From contig JAFALP010000292.1 of assembly GCA_019234175.1 (NCBI GenBank), positions 1-8,990 on the forward strand: a stretch of 8,990 bases of DNA, read 5' to 3'. The position numbers were made by a program, and so were the translations under genes. Source of the stretch: Actinomycetota bacterium. GTDB lineage: Bacteria; Actinomycetota; Thermoleophilia; Gaiellales; Gaiellaceae. How positions within the stretch are numbered: position 1 is the stretch's first letter; each line of letters starts with the position of its first letter. Under the pieces are notes generated by a model. It did not search any database. It was given only the letters and a program-made list of their open reading frames with translations, and was not told the DNA's origin. Below are positions 1-7,279 of this stretch, piece after piece.

Positions 1-14
1 TGGGGACGTCTCCA

Positions 15-33
15 TGATGTCATCATGACATCA
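15..33. promoter_or_regulatory. Perfect 19-nt palindrome, probable operator
   Basis: The sequence TGATGTCATCATGACATCA has two perfect 9-bp inverted arms (15-23 and 25-33) around a single central C. It is AT-rich against a very GC-rich background. Such a symmetric site is typical of a dimeric transcription-factor operator. It lies about 85 nt beyond the stop codon of the secreted-protein gene, so it more likely serves a gene to the left of the window than the operon described here. The cognate regulator cannot be named from the sequence. Confidence 0.45.
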
Positions 34-40
34 AAACACC

Positions 41-69
41 GTCCATGAGCAGCCAAACGCTGCGCGGAC
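41..69 (-). terminator. Possible weak intrinsic terminator of the five-gene operon
   Basis: A hairpin can form from the 5-bp stem GCAGC/GCTGC (49-53 with 59-63) around a CAAAC loop. It can be extended by an outer 4-bp stem GTCC/GGAC (41-44 with 66-69) across an asymmetric internal loop. Read on the minus strand it is followed within a few bases by a short TTTT run (33-36). It sits about 50 nt after the stop of the secreted-protein gene, where an operon end would be expected. The T tract is short and the stem imperfect, so this is tentative. Confidence 0.28.
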
Positions 70-117
70 GGCGAAAAGGACCGCAAAATGCGAAGAAAAG
101 AAGGCGAGGTTCGAGGC

Positions 118-1026
118 TTAGGGGTGGAGCGAAGAGGTGTCGACCACCTCGAAGTCGCTGCCCGTGATCCGGCCGAGCGTGTGCAGGTCGTCGTTCGACC
201 AGCCGGGGTTCGGGGCGCCGCTGATGTACCAGTTCGAGCCGTTGTCGGCGACGATCATCCCGTAGGTCTTCAGCGCCTGGAGGACGATGCGCGCCTGCCG
301 CGGGAAGCCGGAGATGTCGACGCTCGCCTTCAGCCGCACGCGCAGGCCCATCGGCGGCAGCGACGGGTCGGTCAGCGACGACGCCTCGTGCCGCGCCGGA
401 TAGATGTACGTGTCGCGCGTGTGCTCGACGGTGAAGCGCAGCGCGTGGTCGATGACGCCGCGCGCGACCTCGTCGTACCGCGCGAGCCCGGGGAAGATCG
501 GCAGCCCCGCCGCGTCCGCCGACGTCCACCCGGCCGGCCGCACCGCGTTGGAGCGCAGGCTCCACGTCGCGCCCGATCCCGCATGCCAGCCGCTCGCCGT
601 CCGCTGCAGGTCGGACAGCTCGTACAAACGACACGCGCTCTTGTCCACGAGGATCGCATGCCGGTCGCTCCCCGACTCGATGTGCACACCTTTCGGGATC
701 GGGTACCCGACGTGATCCGACTCGTCCGAGTAGTCGAACGTCACCTTCGAGCGCGGCGTCGCCTTCGAGACGACGTCGAACGGGATTCCGATCGAGCCGC
801 CGTCGTACAGGCCCGAGCCGAAGTCGGGATGCAGCCCCGTGTCGAGCCCGATGGACGCGATGATCTGCGCCGAGTCCGCGGCCACCGGCAGGGTGTCGAC
901 GCGGTCGTTCCACGGATTATTCGCCGGGAAGATCGGGCACGCGGGGGCGCTCGGAAGACGCAGAGCCTGCGCAGACCCACCGCCGAGGAGCAGAGCCGCC
1001 GCGGCGATGGCGAGCACGCGTGTCAT
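118..1026 (-). CDS. Secreted protein of unknown function
   Basis: This is a 302-residue protein with a clear Sec signal peptide: basic start MTR, a hydrophobic Ala/Leu run at 5-14 and a likely cleavage site after AQA at residue 21. The mature part has two cysteines (about residues 30 and 132) that could form a disulfide outside the cytoplasm. Distinctive stretches are PANNPWN near 34-40, GLHPDFG near 64-70, YSDESDHVGYPIP near 99-111, then GWTSADAAGLPIFPGL and, near the C-terminus, GSNWYISGAPNP. I recall similar motifs in uncharacterised exported proteins of actinobacteria and soil bacteria, with no assigned activity. No catalytic signature was recognised. It is the last gene of the operon; its ATG overlaps the TGA of the histidine kinase gene as ATGA, suggesting translational coupling. 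The high match to a secreted globular protein makes the reading frame secure, but the function is unknown. Confidence 0.88.
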   Translation of the reverse strand: MTRVLAIAAAALLLGGGSAQALRLPSAPACPIFPANNPWNDRVDTLPVAADSAQIIASIGLDTGLHPDFGSGLYDGGSIGIPFDVVSKATPRSKVTFDYSDESDHVGYPIPKGVHIESGSDRHAILVDKSACRLYELSDLQRTASGWHAGSGATWSLRSNAVRPAGWTSADAAGLPIFPGLARYDEVARGVIDHALRFTVEHTRDTYIYPARHEASSLTDPSLPPMGLRVRLKASVDISGFPRQARIVLQALKTYGMIVADNGSNWYISGAPNPGWSNDDLHTLGRITGSDFEVVDTSSLHP

Positions 1027-2408
1027 GCCGCCGGCAGCGTCACCGTGACGCGCGTGCCGGCGCCCTCGACGCTCTCCAGGCCGATGGAGCCGCCGTGCTG
1101 GTCGACGAGCGCACGCGTGATCGCCAGGCCGAGCCCGGTGCCGGGGACGGCGAGCTCGTTCGCCGCGCGCGCCCGGTAGAAGCGCGAGAACACGTGCGCC
1201 TGTTCCTCGGCGGGAATGCCGATGCCGGTGTCCGCGACCGTCACGTGCGTCCACTGGCCGTTCCCGCGCACCTCGACGGTCACACTTCCGCCCTCGCTGC
1301 TGAACTTGATCGCGTTCGAGAGGAGGTTGTCGAGCACCTGCGCGATGCGGCGCGGGTCGCCGTTCGTCTTCGGCGCGCCCTCCGCGTCCAGCTCCAGTCG
1401 CACCCCCTTCTCCGTCGCCCACGGCCGGACGGTCTCCATCGACTGCTGCGCCGCGACGGTGAGATCGACGCGCTCGCGCCGCAGGTCGATGCGCTGTGCC
1501 TCGATCTGGGCAACGAGGAGCAGGTCATCGACGAGCTGCCGCAGCCGCTCGGAGCTCCGCCGGATGACGTCGAGATACATACGCGGCGCCTCCTCGAGCC
1601 CGTGCTTCTCCTCCTCGAGCATCTCCAGGAACCCGGAGATGGACGTGAGCGGCGTGCGCAGCTCGTGCGACACGGTGGCAACGAACGCGTCGCGCATCCG
1701 GTCGATCTCCTTGTCGGCGGTGACGTCGCGAAGCGTCCAGATGCGGCCGAGGTCGCGACCGGCGCGGTCCTTCACAGGCGCGGTGAAGCCGCGGAACACG
1801 CGCCCGGTCTCGCGCACCTCGAACTCGTCGGTGCTCGCCTCGCCGGGGGTGACGGCGAGCTCGCGCATGCGCCGCTCGTACGTCTCGGGATCGGTGAGCC
1901 TCTTGGAGATCGCGAGGAGCCGCTCCGGAACGGTCCCCTCCGCCGGCATTCCCAGCTCGATCGCGATCCGCGCAAGCGGCTCGTTGACGATCATGATGTG
2001 CCCGTCGGGGTCGGTGAGGCAGATGCCGTCGAGCGTCGCGTCGATGAGCGCCCGCTGTCGCGCCACCGTGACCGATCGTGCGCGCTCGCTCTTTCGCAGC
2101 CGGTCTCCCACGATGCCGGACCCGCCTCCGAGGGCGCCGAGGATGATGACCCGGATGACCGACTGCTGGAGCGACGGATGGAGGCTGTCGAGCTCCGCCG
2201 CCGCGATCCAGAGCCCTCCCGCTCCCACGCCGGCGAGGAGGCCGGAGATGACGCCGACGTCGACGCCGATGAGCGAGACCCAGGGAGCGAACGCGACTGC
2301 TCCGAGCAGGGCCGTCTGGCTCGCCCCCGCCATCACGGCGAAGGTCGCGAGCAGCAGCACGAGCGCAAGCCAGCCGACGAAGTGGCGCCGGTGTGTGAGC
2401 GCGCGCAT
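1023..2408 (-). CDS. Membrane-anchored PAS sensor histidine kinase
   Basis: This 461-residue protein has three or four hydrophobic segments in the first ~100 residues (about 10-29, 33-48, 49-71 and 84-101). A PAS-like domain follows at about 118-233, containing LIDATLDGICLTDPDG and ending in TLRDVTADKE. The HisKA H-box FVATVSHELRTPL puts the phospho-accepting histidine at about residue 248. The ATPase domain has an N-box (LDNLLSNAIKF, 359-369), a G1 box (DTGIGIP, 393-399) and a G2 box (GTGLGL, 423-428). All residues needed for autophosphorylation are therefore present. The kinase should sense a signal at the membrane or through the PAS pocket and pass phosphate to a response regulator, but none is encoded in the window. 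The ATG overlaps the stop of the PLD gene as TGATG, with no good Shine-Dalgarno sequence, so translation is probably coupled. Its end overlaps the secreted-protein start. Confidence 0.93.
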   Translation of the reverse strand: MRALTHRRHFVGWLALVLLLATFAVMAGASQTALLGAVAFAPWVSLIGVDVGVISGLLAGVGAGGLWIAAAELDSLHPSLQQSVIRVIILGALGGGSGIVGDRLRKSERARSVTVARQRALIDATLDGICLTDPDGHIMIVNEPLARIAIELGMPAEGTVPERLLAISKRLTDPETYERRMRELAVTPGEASTDEFEVRETGRVFRGFTAPVKDRAGRDLGRIWTLRDVTADKEIDRMRDAFVATVSHELRTPLTSISGFLEMLEEEKHGLEEAPRMYLDVIRRSSERLRQLVDDLLLVAQIEAQRIDLRRERVDLTVAAQQSMETVRPWATEKGVRLELDAEGAPKTNGDPRRIAQVLDNLLSNAIKFSSEGGSVTVEVRGNGQWTHVTVADTGIGIPAEEQAHVFSRFYRARAANELAVPGTGLGLAITRALVDQHGGSIGLESVEGAGTRVTVTLPAA

Positions 2409-3433
2409 CACGCGGGGAGCGTCACGGTCGGGTACCTGCCCCGAACGGTGTCGACGAATCCGGCGAGCTGCTCCGCGAGCCCGGGATCGGCGATCTCCAG
2501 CACGTTCTCGGCGTTGAGCTCCCCGGAGTGCGACAGGTTGAAGCTGCCGACGAACACGACGTCGTCGCAGACGGTGATCTTCGCGTGCATGTAGTCGTGG
2601 ACGGACCCGGGCGCATATGGGGTGGAGATCTTGCCCGAGAACGGCGCCTTGGTGAGGACGGCGCGCAGCAGGGGCTCCTTCCACGAGGCGTTGCCGTTCG
2701 CCTTCCACTGCCGCAGCACCTCGAGGATCTGCGTCAGGTCGACGACGCCGGCGACGTCCACCTTTCCGTCGGACACCGTCTGCGCGAGCGTCGCGAGGAT
2801 CGGCGCCGAGGAGATGACCGGCGACGCGATGCGCACGCGGCGCGTTGCGGTTCCGATCGCCATTGCGATCCGGTGCGCGAGCCGCTCGCCGCGGCCGGGG
2901 CAGAACCACGGCCGCACGGCGACGCCCCCGACCTGCAGCGGTGACGTGTCGACCCTGCCGCTGTGCTGCACGTCGCGCCGGTCCCACAGCTGCTCGAAGT
3001 CGGCGGCGTAGCGCGCGCACAGCTCCGGCGAATCGACGGTGACGATGACGTTCTCCTCGCGCGTCCACGAGTCGCCGGTCCAGTTCGTCGACCCGGTCCA
3101 CAGCGAGGCGCCGTCGCGGACGATGTACTTGTGGTGCATCAGGTCCGGGATCCCCGGGATCGCCGCCGTCGGGAACGGGAGCGCGGCCACTTCGTCGGGA
3201 TCCGTGCTCGGCGGGGCGGGGACGGGGACGGTGCGCGGGTGGTCGACGTTGTAGACGAGCCGAACGGCGACGCCGCGGCCGGCGGCCGCGCCGAGCGCGC
3301 CGCCGACGATCGTCTGCAGGCCCGCGGGCAGGTTGAAGTCGTACAACGCGATGTCGAGCGTGTGTTGCGCGGAGGCGATGAACTCCGCGAGCGCGTTGGC
3401 GGTGTCGACGGCCTCCTGGCCGCCGTCGATCAG
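2408..3433 (-). CDS. Phospholipase D-like protein with two HKD motifs (start uncertain)
   Basis: The frame encodes about 341 residues when counted from a CTG at 3433. Both halves of a PLD-superfamily enzyme are present: HHKYIVRD (100-107) followed by GSTNWT, and HAKITVCD (283-290) followed by GSFNLS. These match HxK(x)4D and should form one active site that cleaves phosphodiester bonds in phospholipid or nucleic acid. No signal peptide or membrane segment is seen, so a cytoplasmic nuclease-like or lipid-acting role are both possible. The start is a problem. The family-like N-terminal stretch IDVRTLIDGGQEA begins upstream of the CTG, and the nearest in-frame GTG (3673) would force a long overlap with the HhH-GPD gene. 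The next in-frame TTG falls inside the first core strand. The CTG overlaps the preceding TGA as CTGA, like the coupled junctions downstream; an ATC at 3448 is another option. The gene ends at TGATG with the kinase gene. Confidence 0.85.
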   Translation of the reverse strand: MIDGGQEAVDTANALAEFIASAQHTLDIALYDFNLPAGLQTIVGGALGAAAGRGVAVRLVYNVDHPRTVPVPAPPSTDPDEVAALPFPTAAIPGIPDLMHHKYIVRDGASLWTGSTNWTGDSWTREENVIVTVDSPELCARYAADFEQLWDRRDVQHSGRVDTSPLQVGGVAVRPWFCPGRGERLAHRIAMAIGTATRRVRIASPVISSAPILATLAQTVSDGKVDVAGVVDLTQILEVLRQWKANGNASWKEPLLRAVLTKAPFSGKISTPYAPGSVHDYMHAKITVCDDVVFVGSFNLSHSGELNAENVLEIADPGLAEQLAGFVDTVRGRYPTVTLPA

Positions 3434-3984
3434 CGTGCGGACGTCGATCGGAGCTTGGCCTTGTACGCGCGCTTCGCGGCCTGGTAGTCGACGAGCGACT
3501 GCGCCGAGTCCACGTCGCCGAGCGTCGGATGCTTCGGCGCCACGTCCTTCGCGACGCCGACGCTGAACCGCTTGGCGAGCACCGCCGTCATGCTCCGCAC
3601 CTTCATGTCGCCAAAGCCCGGGAGCGCGGCGAGCCGTTGCGTCAGGTCGTCTCCGTCCTTCGCGTCGCTCCACACACGCGAGGCGTCGCCGCCGTACTCG
3701 TCGGCGACGTACGCGGCGAGATCCTGCACGCGCGCCGCCATCGTCCCGGGGAACCGGTGCACAGCCGGCTTCTCGCGGAACACCGGCTCGAGATCGGTCT
3801 TCGCGAGCTTCTTCGGATCGAGCGTGCCGAGGCGCTGCTTGATCCGCAGCGGGCCCTGGAACGCCTGCTGTACGGTGATCTGCTGGTCGAGCGCGAAGCC
3901 GACGAGCAGCGCGAAGGGATCGGCGGCGAGGAGCGTGTTCGCCTCGTCGTCCTCGGTGAACCAGAGCCGGTCGGGCGCTGCCAC
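3430..3984 (-). CDS. HhH-GPD-type base excision repair family protein
   Basis: This 184-residue protein resembles the small actinobacterial HhH-GPD proteins often labelled as base-excision repair proteins, and sometimes mislabelled HesB. Family-like features are the N-terminal LWFTEDDEANTLLAADPFALLVGFALDQQ-type region (8-35; shown here by its ends only), RFPGTMAARVQDL (77-89), EYGGDAS (96-102) and the helix-hairpin-helix LPGFGDMK at 121-128. No Cys cluster for an iron-sulfur centre is present. The C-terminal part differs from the common family form: a short APKHPTLGDVDS segment leads to YQAAKRAYKAK. A catalytic aspartate could not be assigned with confidence, so enzymatic activity is not proven. 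The GTG start at 3984 is supported by AGGA at 3992-3995, 7 nt upstream, overlapping the TAG stop of the cyclase gene. Its own end overlaps the PLD coding region. Confidence 0.85.
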   Translation of the reverse strand: MAAPDRLWFTEDDEANTLLAADPFALLVGFALDQQITVQQAFQGPLRIKQRLGTLDPKKLAKTDLEPVFREKPAVHRFPGTMAARVQDLAAYVADEYGGDASRVWSDAKDGDDLTQRLAALPGFGDMKVRSMTAVLAKRFSVGVAKDVAPKHPTLGDVDSAQSLVDYQAAKRAYKAKLRSTSAR

Positions 3985-3991
3985 GCTCTGA

Positions 3992-3995
3992 TCCT
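3992..3995 (-). promoter_or_regulatory. Ribosome binding site of the HhH-GPD gene
   Basis: AGGA lies 7 nt before the GTG at 3984 and overlaps the TAG stop of the cyclase gene (TAGGA). It supports the GTG start and implies translational linkage between the two genes. Confidence 0.55.
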
Positions 3996-6900
3996 ATGCC
4001 GAGGCCGCGAGGACGGCTTCGCACCGGCGCAGGAACGGGACGGCGCGTTCGGCCTCGAAGAAGGCGCGCGCCGGTTCGAGCTGCGACAGGTCGCCGCGTT
4101 CGGCGGCTATGAGGCGGGCCCACGCCTCGAGGAAGGGCACGCCCATCTCGGCGTACAGGTCGGCCGCGTCGACGAAGCGCTCGTCGTCGAGCCGCCGGCC
4201 GGCCTCGAGCCAGAGGCTCGCCCGGGGGAGGCCGTCGCTCGCGGCCACCCACTCGCCGGTCCGATGGCGGTCGGCGAGCGTCAACGGGAACTCGGAGCTC
4301 GTGAACCCACTGAAACCCGCCGTCGCGAGCACCCGGTCGATCACGTCATCCGCTTCCCGGGTGCGGCCCGCGAGGTGGAGCGCCGTCGCCAGGCCCGACC
4401 GCGTCGGCATGACCGCCTGCGCGTCTCCGGCCCGCTCGGCCCCGGCGAGCGAGGACTCGAGCAGCGGCAATGCGTCGTCGACGGCGCCTCGTGCGGCGAG
4501 CACGAACCCGCGCACGAACACGAGGGAGTTCGCGACTTGCGACTCGGGAATGACCCGTTCCTCCATCTCGTCGAGGTCTCGGAGGATGTCGTTCCACCCG
4601 CCGGCGAAGGGTCGCGCGACGAGCTGTTGCATCTCTGCCCACTGCTGGGCGGATGGGATGCCGAATCGAACCGCGACCGCTCGGCTCTCTTCGACCACCG
4701 CGTTCGCCTCCGACACACGCCCAAGCGAGTTCAGGACCGACCCGTAGTTGTTGCGTGCGACCGACATCTCGTTCGGGACGCACGAACGGTCCGCGAGCTC
4801 GACGGCGCGGGCAAGGTCGTCGAGCGGCTCCTGGCCGATCTTGGCCTTGGCGATGCCGCGCGAGTTGAGCGCGTGGGACTGCAGATCCAGCCGTCCGAGC
4901 TCGGTCGCCATCCGCAGCGTCTCGTCGGCGAGCTCGACGCTTCGGGCCCCGTCGCCGCCGATACCTTCGAGGCGCGCTGTCAGCGCGTACGCGAGGACCT
5001 TCGCCGTCGACGTCGGCAGCGAGGAGCTGAGAGCGAGCGCATGCTCGATGTGCGAGCGCGCATGCTCGCCGTCGCCCTTCCACCAGTAGAGCCATGCGAG
5101 AAACGACTCCGCCTCGACGGCCCCCTCGACGTCGCCGACGGCGTCGAATCCGGTGCGGGCGGCCTCCGCGAGGCCGAGATCGAAGTCACCGTCGGCCCAC
5201 GCCTTTCCGCGCGCCAGCCGGAGTTGCAGCTCCGGCCGCTCCTCCAGCGCGAGCGCCTCAGCGGCGAGGCCCGACGCTGCCGCCCACGAGCTGAGCGCGG
5301 CAGCCCGCTCGGATGCCTCGGCGAGCGCGGCGAACGCGGCGGCGCGAAACGGCGTCGTATCCGTGCCCGACGCATCCGCCAGGCGCAGCGCCTCGCGGTA
5401 GTGGTGCGCGAGCATCTCGGCCCGATCCTCGCTGCGATCGGGCGAGAGCGACTCGATCCATTCCGCGGCCGCCCGGTGCTTCTCGATCCGGCGCGCCCGG
5501 GGAATCTGCGCGTAGGCCACGTCGCGGACGAGCAGGTGCAGGAACGCGTACTGCGTCTCGCCCGCGACCGCGGAACGGCGGTCGCGGCGGATGAACTCCT
5601 TCCGCTCGAGCGCGTGCAGCGCGTCCTCCGAGCTGGACTCGAGCACCGACGGCCAGAACACCTTGCCGAGCACGGAGGCGTCCTGCACGAGCGCCTTCTC
5701 CGCGGCCGGAAGCTGGTCGATCCTCGCCGCGATCACTCCCTGCACCGTCTCGGGGAGCGGCAGATCCTGCCCGGGATTGTCGTCGACCATGCGCGCGAAC
5801 TCGGCCGCGTACAACGGGTTCCCCTCGGCTCGCGCGAGCACGAGCTGCTGGCGTGCCGCGGGCATGACCGGCAACAGCTTCGCGGTGGCCTCGTCCGAGA
5901 GCGCGCCCAGCGAGATCGTCGTCGCATTGCGCTTGCCGCCGCCCCAACGCTCGCGCCGGTCGAGCAACTCCGGTCGGGCGGTTGCGACGAGCAGCATCGG
6001 GACGCCGGAGACCCATTCCGCGAGGTAGTCGACGAAGTCCAGCAAGGTGTCGTCGGCCCACTGGAGGTCCTCGAAGACGAGCACGAGCGGGCGCTCCTCC
6101 GCCAGCATCTCGAAGAAGCGGCGCCACGCCGAGAACGCCTCCGTCCGCTGGTCGCGGGACTCGTCGATCTCCTCGGCGACGCCGGCAAGCGCGAACAGAT
6201 GTGACAGAACCCACTCGTCCGCGCAGGCAGCCGCGAGCTTCCCCCGCGCAGTCGCCGCGTCGTCCGACTCGAGGATCCCGGCCTGGGCCTTCACGATCTC
6301 GCCGAGCGCCCACACGCTCCGGCTCTCTCCGTACGGAAGCGAACGGCCCTGCCGCCACCAGTACACGTCGGGGTCGTTGTCGAGGACCGCGAAGAGCTCT
6401 GCCACGAGGCGGCTCTTGCCGATGCCGGGGACACCGACGAGCGTGACGATCTGCGCCGTCCCCTCGTTCTTGCTGCGCTGGAACGCGTCGGTGAGGAGGA
6501 ACAGCTCGCGATCGCGCCCGACGAGCGCGCTGCGATGCACCTGCTCGACGTCGGTGCCGTAGCGCGACTTCGCCGACACCACCTCCCATACCGGCACGGG
6601 CTTCGACTTTCCCTTCGCCTCGACAGGCGGCGCGTCGCGGTAGTCGATGACGTGCTCCGTCGCGCGGTGCGTCGCCTCGCCGACGAGGATGCCGTTCACC
6701 GGAGCTGCCGCCTGGAGTCGCGCGGCGGTGTTGACCACGTCGCCGGAGACCATCGCGTCGCCGGCGGCGACGTTCGCGTCCAGGGCCACGAGCGCCTCGC
6801 CCGTGTTCACGGCGGTCCGGAGCTCGAGGTCGGGAGACCCGTCGCGGATGGCGATCGCAGTGAGCACCGCGCGCACTGGGTCGTCCTCGTGGGAAACGGG

Positions 6901-7101
6901 CGCGCCGAAGACGGCCATCACCGCGTCGCCGATGAACTTCTCCACGGTCCCGCCGCGCTGCTCGATCTGCTCTCGCAGCCGCGCGTAGTACGGCGCGAGC
7001 ATGGCGCGGACGTCCTCGGGATCGAGCTCCTCCGCGCGGCTCGTGAAGCCCACGAGATCCGTGAACAGGACGGTGACGACCTTGCGCTCCTCGCGGCTCA
7101 T
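3994..7101 (-). CDS. Class III nucleotide cyclase domain fused to AAA-type ATPase and helical-repeat region
   Basis: This is a 1035-residue multidomain regulator. The N-terminal cyclase domain (about 7-175) has FTDLVGFT with metal-binding D15, EKFIGDAVMAVFG with K55 and D59, and VVNTAARL with N124 and R128. The position that normally holds the adenine-recognising Asp or Thr is M117 (AMVSGDVVN), so substrate and activity are uncertain. A linker leads to an ATPase of the AAA/STAND type: LVGRDREL near 193-200, Walker A GVPGIGKS (223-230), Walker B PLVLVFED (338-345) followed by LQWAD, and LLVATARPE (369-377). The part from about 520 to the end is Ala/Leu/Glu-rich and helical, TPR-like. No DNA-binding helix-turn-helix is seen at the C-terminus. 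Such proteins are thought to be signal-controlled cyclases or scaffolds. ATG at 7101 is preferred because GAGGG lies 12 nt upstream; a TTG at 7113 abuts that element directly. It heads the operon. Confidence 0.93.
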   Translation of the reverse strand: MSREERKVVTVLFTDLVGFTSRAEELDPEDVRAMLAPYYARLREQIEQRGGTVEKFIGDAVMAVFGAPVSHEDDPVRAVLTAIAIRDGSPDLELRTAVNTGEALVALDANVAAGDAMVSGDVVNTAARLQAAAPVNGILVGEATHRATEHVIDYRDAPPVEAKGKSKPVPVWEVVSAKSRYGTDVEQVHRSALVGRDRELFLLTDAFQRSKNEGTAQIVTLVGVPGIGKSRLVAELFAVLDNDPDVYWWRQGRSLPYGESRSVWALGEIVKAQAGILESDDAATARGKLAAACADEWVLSHLFALAGVAEEIDESRDQRTEAFSAWRRFFEMLAEERPLVLVFEDLQWADDTLLDFVDYLAEWVSGVPMLLVATARPELLDRRERWGGGKRNATTISLGALSDEATAKLLPVMPAARQQLVLARAEGNPLYAAEFARMVDDNPGQDLPLPETVQGVIAARIDQLPAAEKALVQDASVLGKVFWPSVLESSSEDALHALERKEFIRRDRRSAVAGETQYAFLHLLVRDVAYAQIPRARRIEKHRAAAEWIESLSPDRSEDRAEMLAHHYREALRLADASGTDTTPFRAAAFAALAEASERAAALSSWAAASGLAAEALALEERPELQLRLARGKAWADGDFDLGLAEAARTGFDAVGDVEGAVEAESFLAWLYWWKGDGEHARSHIEHALALSSSLPTSTAKVLAYALTARLEGIGGDGARSVELADETLRMATELGRLDLQSHALNSRGIAKAKIGQEPLDDLARAVELADRSCVPNEMSVARNNYGSVLNSLGRVSEANAVVEESRAVAVRFGIPSAQQWAEMQQLVARPFAGGWNDILRDLDEMEERVIPESQVANSLVFVRGFVLAARGAVDDALPLLESSLAGAERAGDAQAVMPTRSGLATALHLAGRTREADDVIDRVLATAGFSGFTSSEFPLTLADRHRTGEWVAASDGLPRASLWLEAGRRLDDERFVDAADLYAEMGVPFLEAWARLIAAERGDLSQLEPARAFFEAERAVPFLRRCEAVLAASA

Positions 7102-7116
7102 GCCGCTATTCAACCC

Positions 7117-7266
7117 TCAGGACGCGGTGTAGTCGAAATCGCCGGCGTAGGCGCAGCTGCCCGCGAGATCACGGCACACGCTGAGGCAGCGCGGCTTCAG
7201 CGGCGTCAACTGATACATCATCCCGCCCATCGCGAGGAGGACAATCGGCAGGGTCGCGGCCGAAAT
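7117..7266 (-). pseudogene. Fragment resembling the C-terminal part of a DUF2182 membrane protein
   Basis: The minus-strand frame, opened by a TAG at 7269-7267 and closed by a TGA at 7119-7117, reads a hydrophobic stretch (AATLPIVLLAMGGMM) followed by YQLTPLKPRCLSVCRDLAG. The hydrophobic helix followed by YQLTPLK..CL..CR is a hallmark I know from DUF2182, a family of predicted metal-binding integral membrane proteins of about 250 residues. The rest of that family is missing here. An ATG at 7230 would give a 37-residue peptide, but no Shine-Dalgarno sequence precedes it and it would start inside the helix. A decayed remnant is the likeliest reading. A short membrane or leader peptide ahead of the cyclase gene (its stop is 15 nt before that ATG) is the alternative. 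Confidence 0.45.
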
Positions 7267-7267
7267 C

Positions 7268-7273
7268 TATGCT
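7268..7273 (+). promoter_or_regulatory. Possible -10 box for leaderless lhr transcription
   Basis: TATGCT fits the TANNNT -10 pattern of actinobacterial housekeeping promoters. Exactly six bases separate it from the GTG at 7280, so transcription would begin at or next to the start codon. No convincing -35 box is seen at the usual distance, which is common in these genomes. Confidence 0.4.
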
Positions 7274-7279
7274 GGACGA

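Noticed and set aside
1020..2594. Plus-strand open frame antisense to the histidine kinase gene
   Set aside because: Arg/Asp-rich shadow opposite a gene with complete H, N, G1 and G2 boxes.
5040..5070. Near-direct repeat of GCATGCTCG
   Set aside because: It lies inside the helical-repeat coding region and is explained by repeated Ala/His/Glu codons; there are only two copies and no mobile-element context.
3529..6204. Very long open frame on the plus strand antisense to the cyclase-ATPase gene
   Set aside because: Its product is Arg/Glu/Val-rich with no recognisable domain, and it is explained by G/C third-position bias on the opposite strand of a gene with clear motifs.
7111..7113. TTG as start of the cyclase gene
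   Set aside because: The GAGGG element abuts the TTG with no spacing, whereas the ATG at 7101 has it at a usable though long distance of 12 nt, and the cyclase domain begins just after that ATG.
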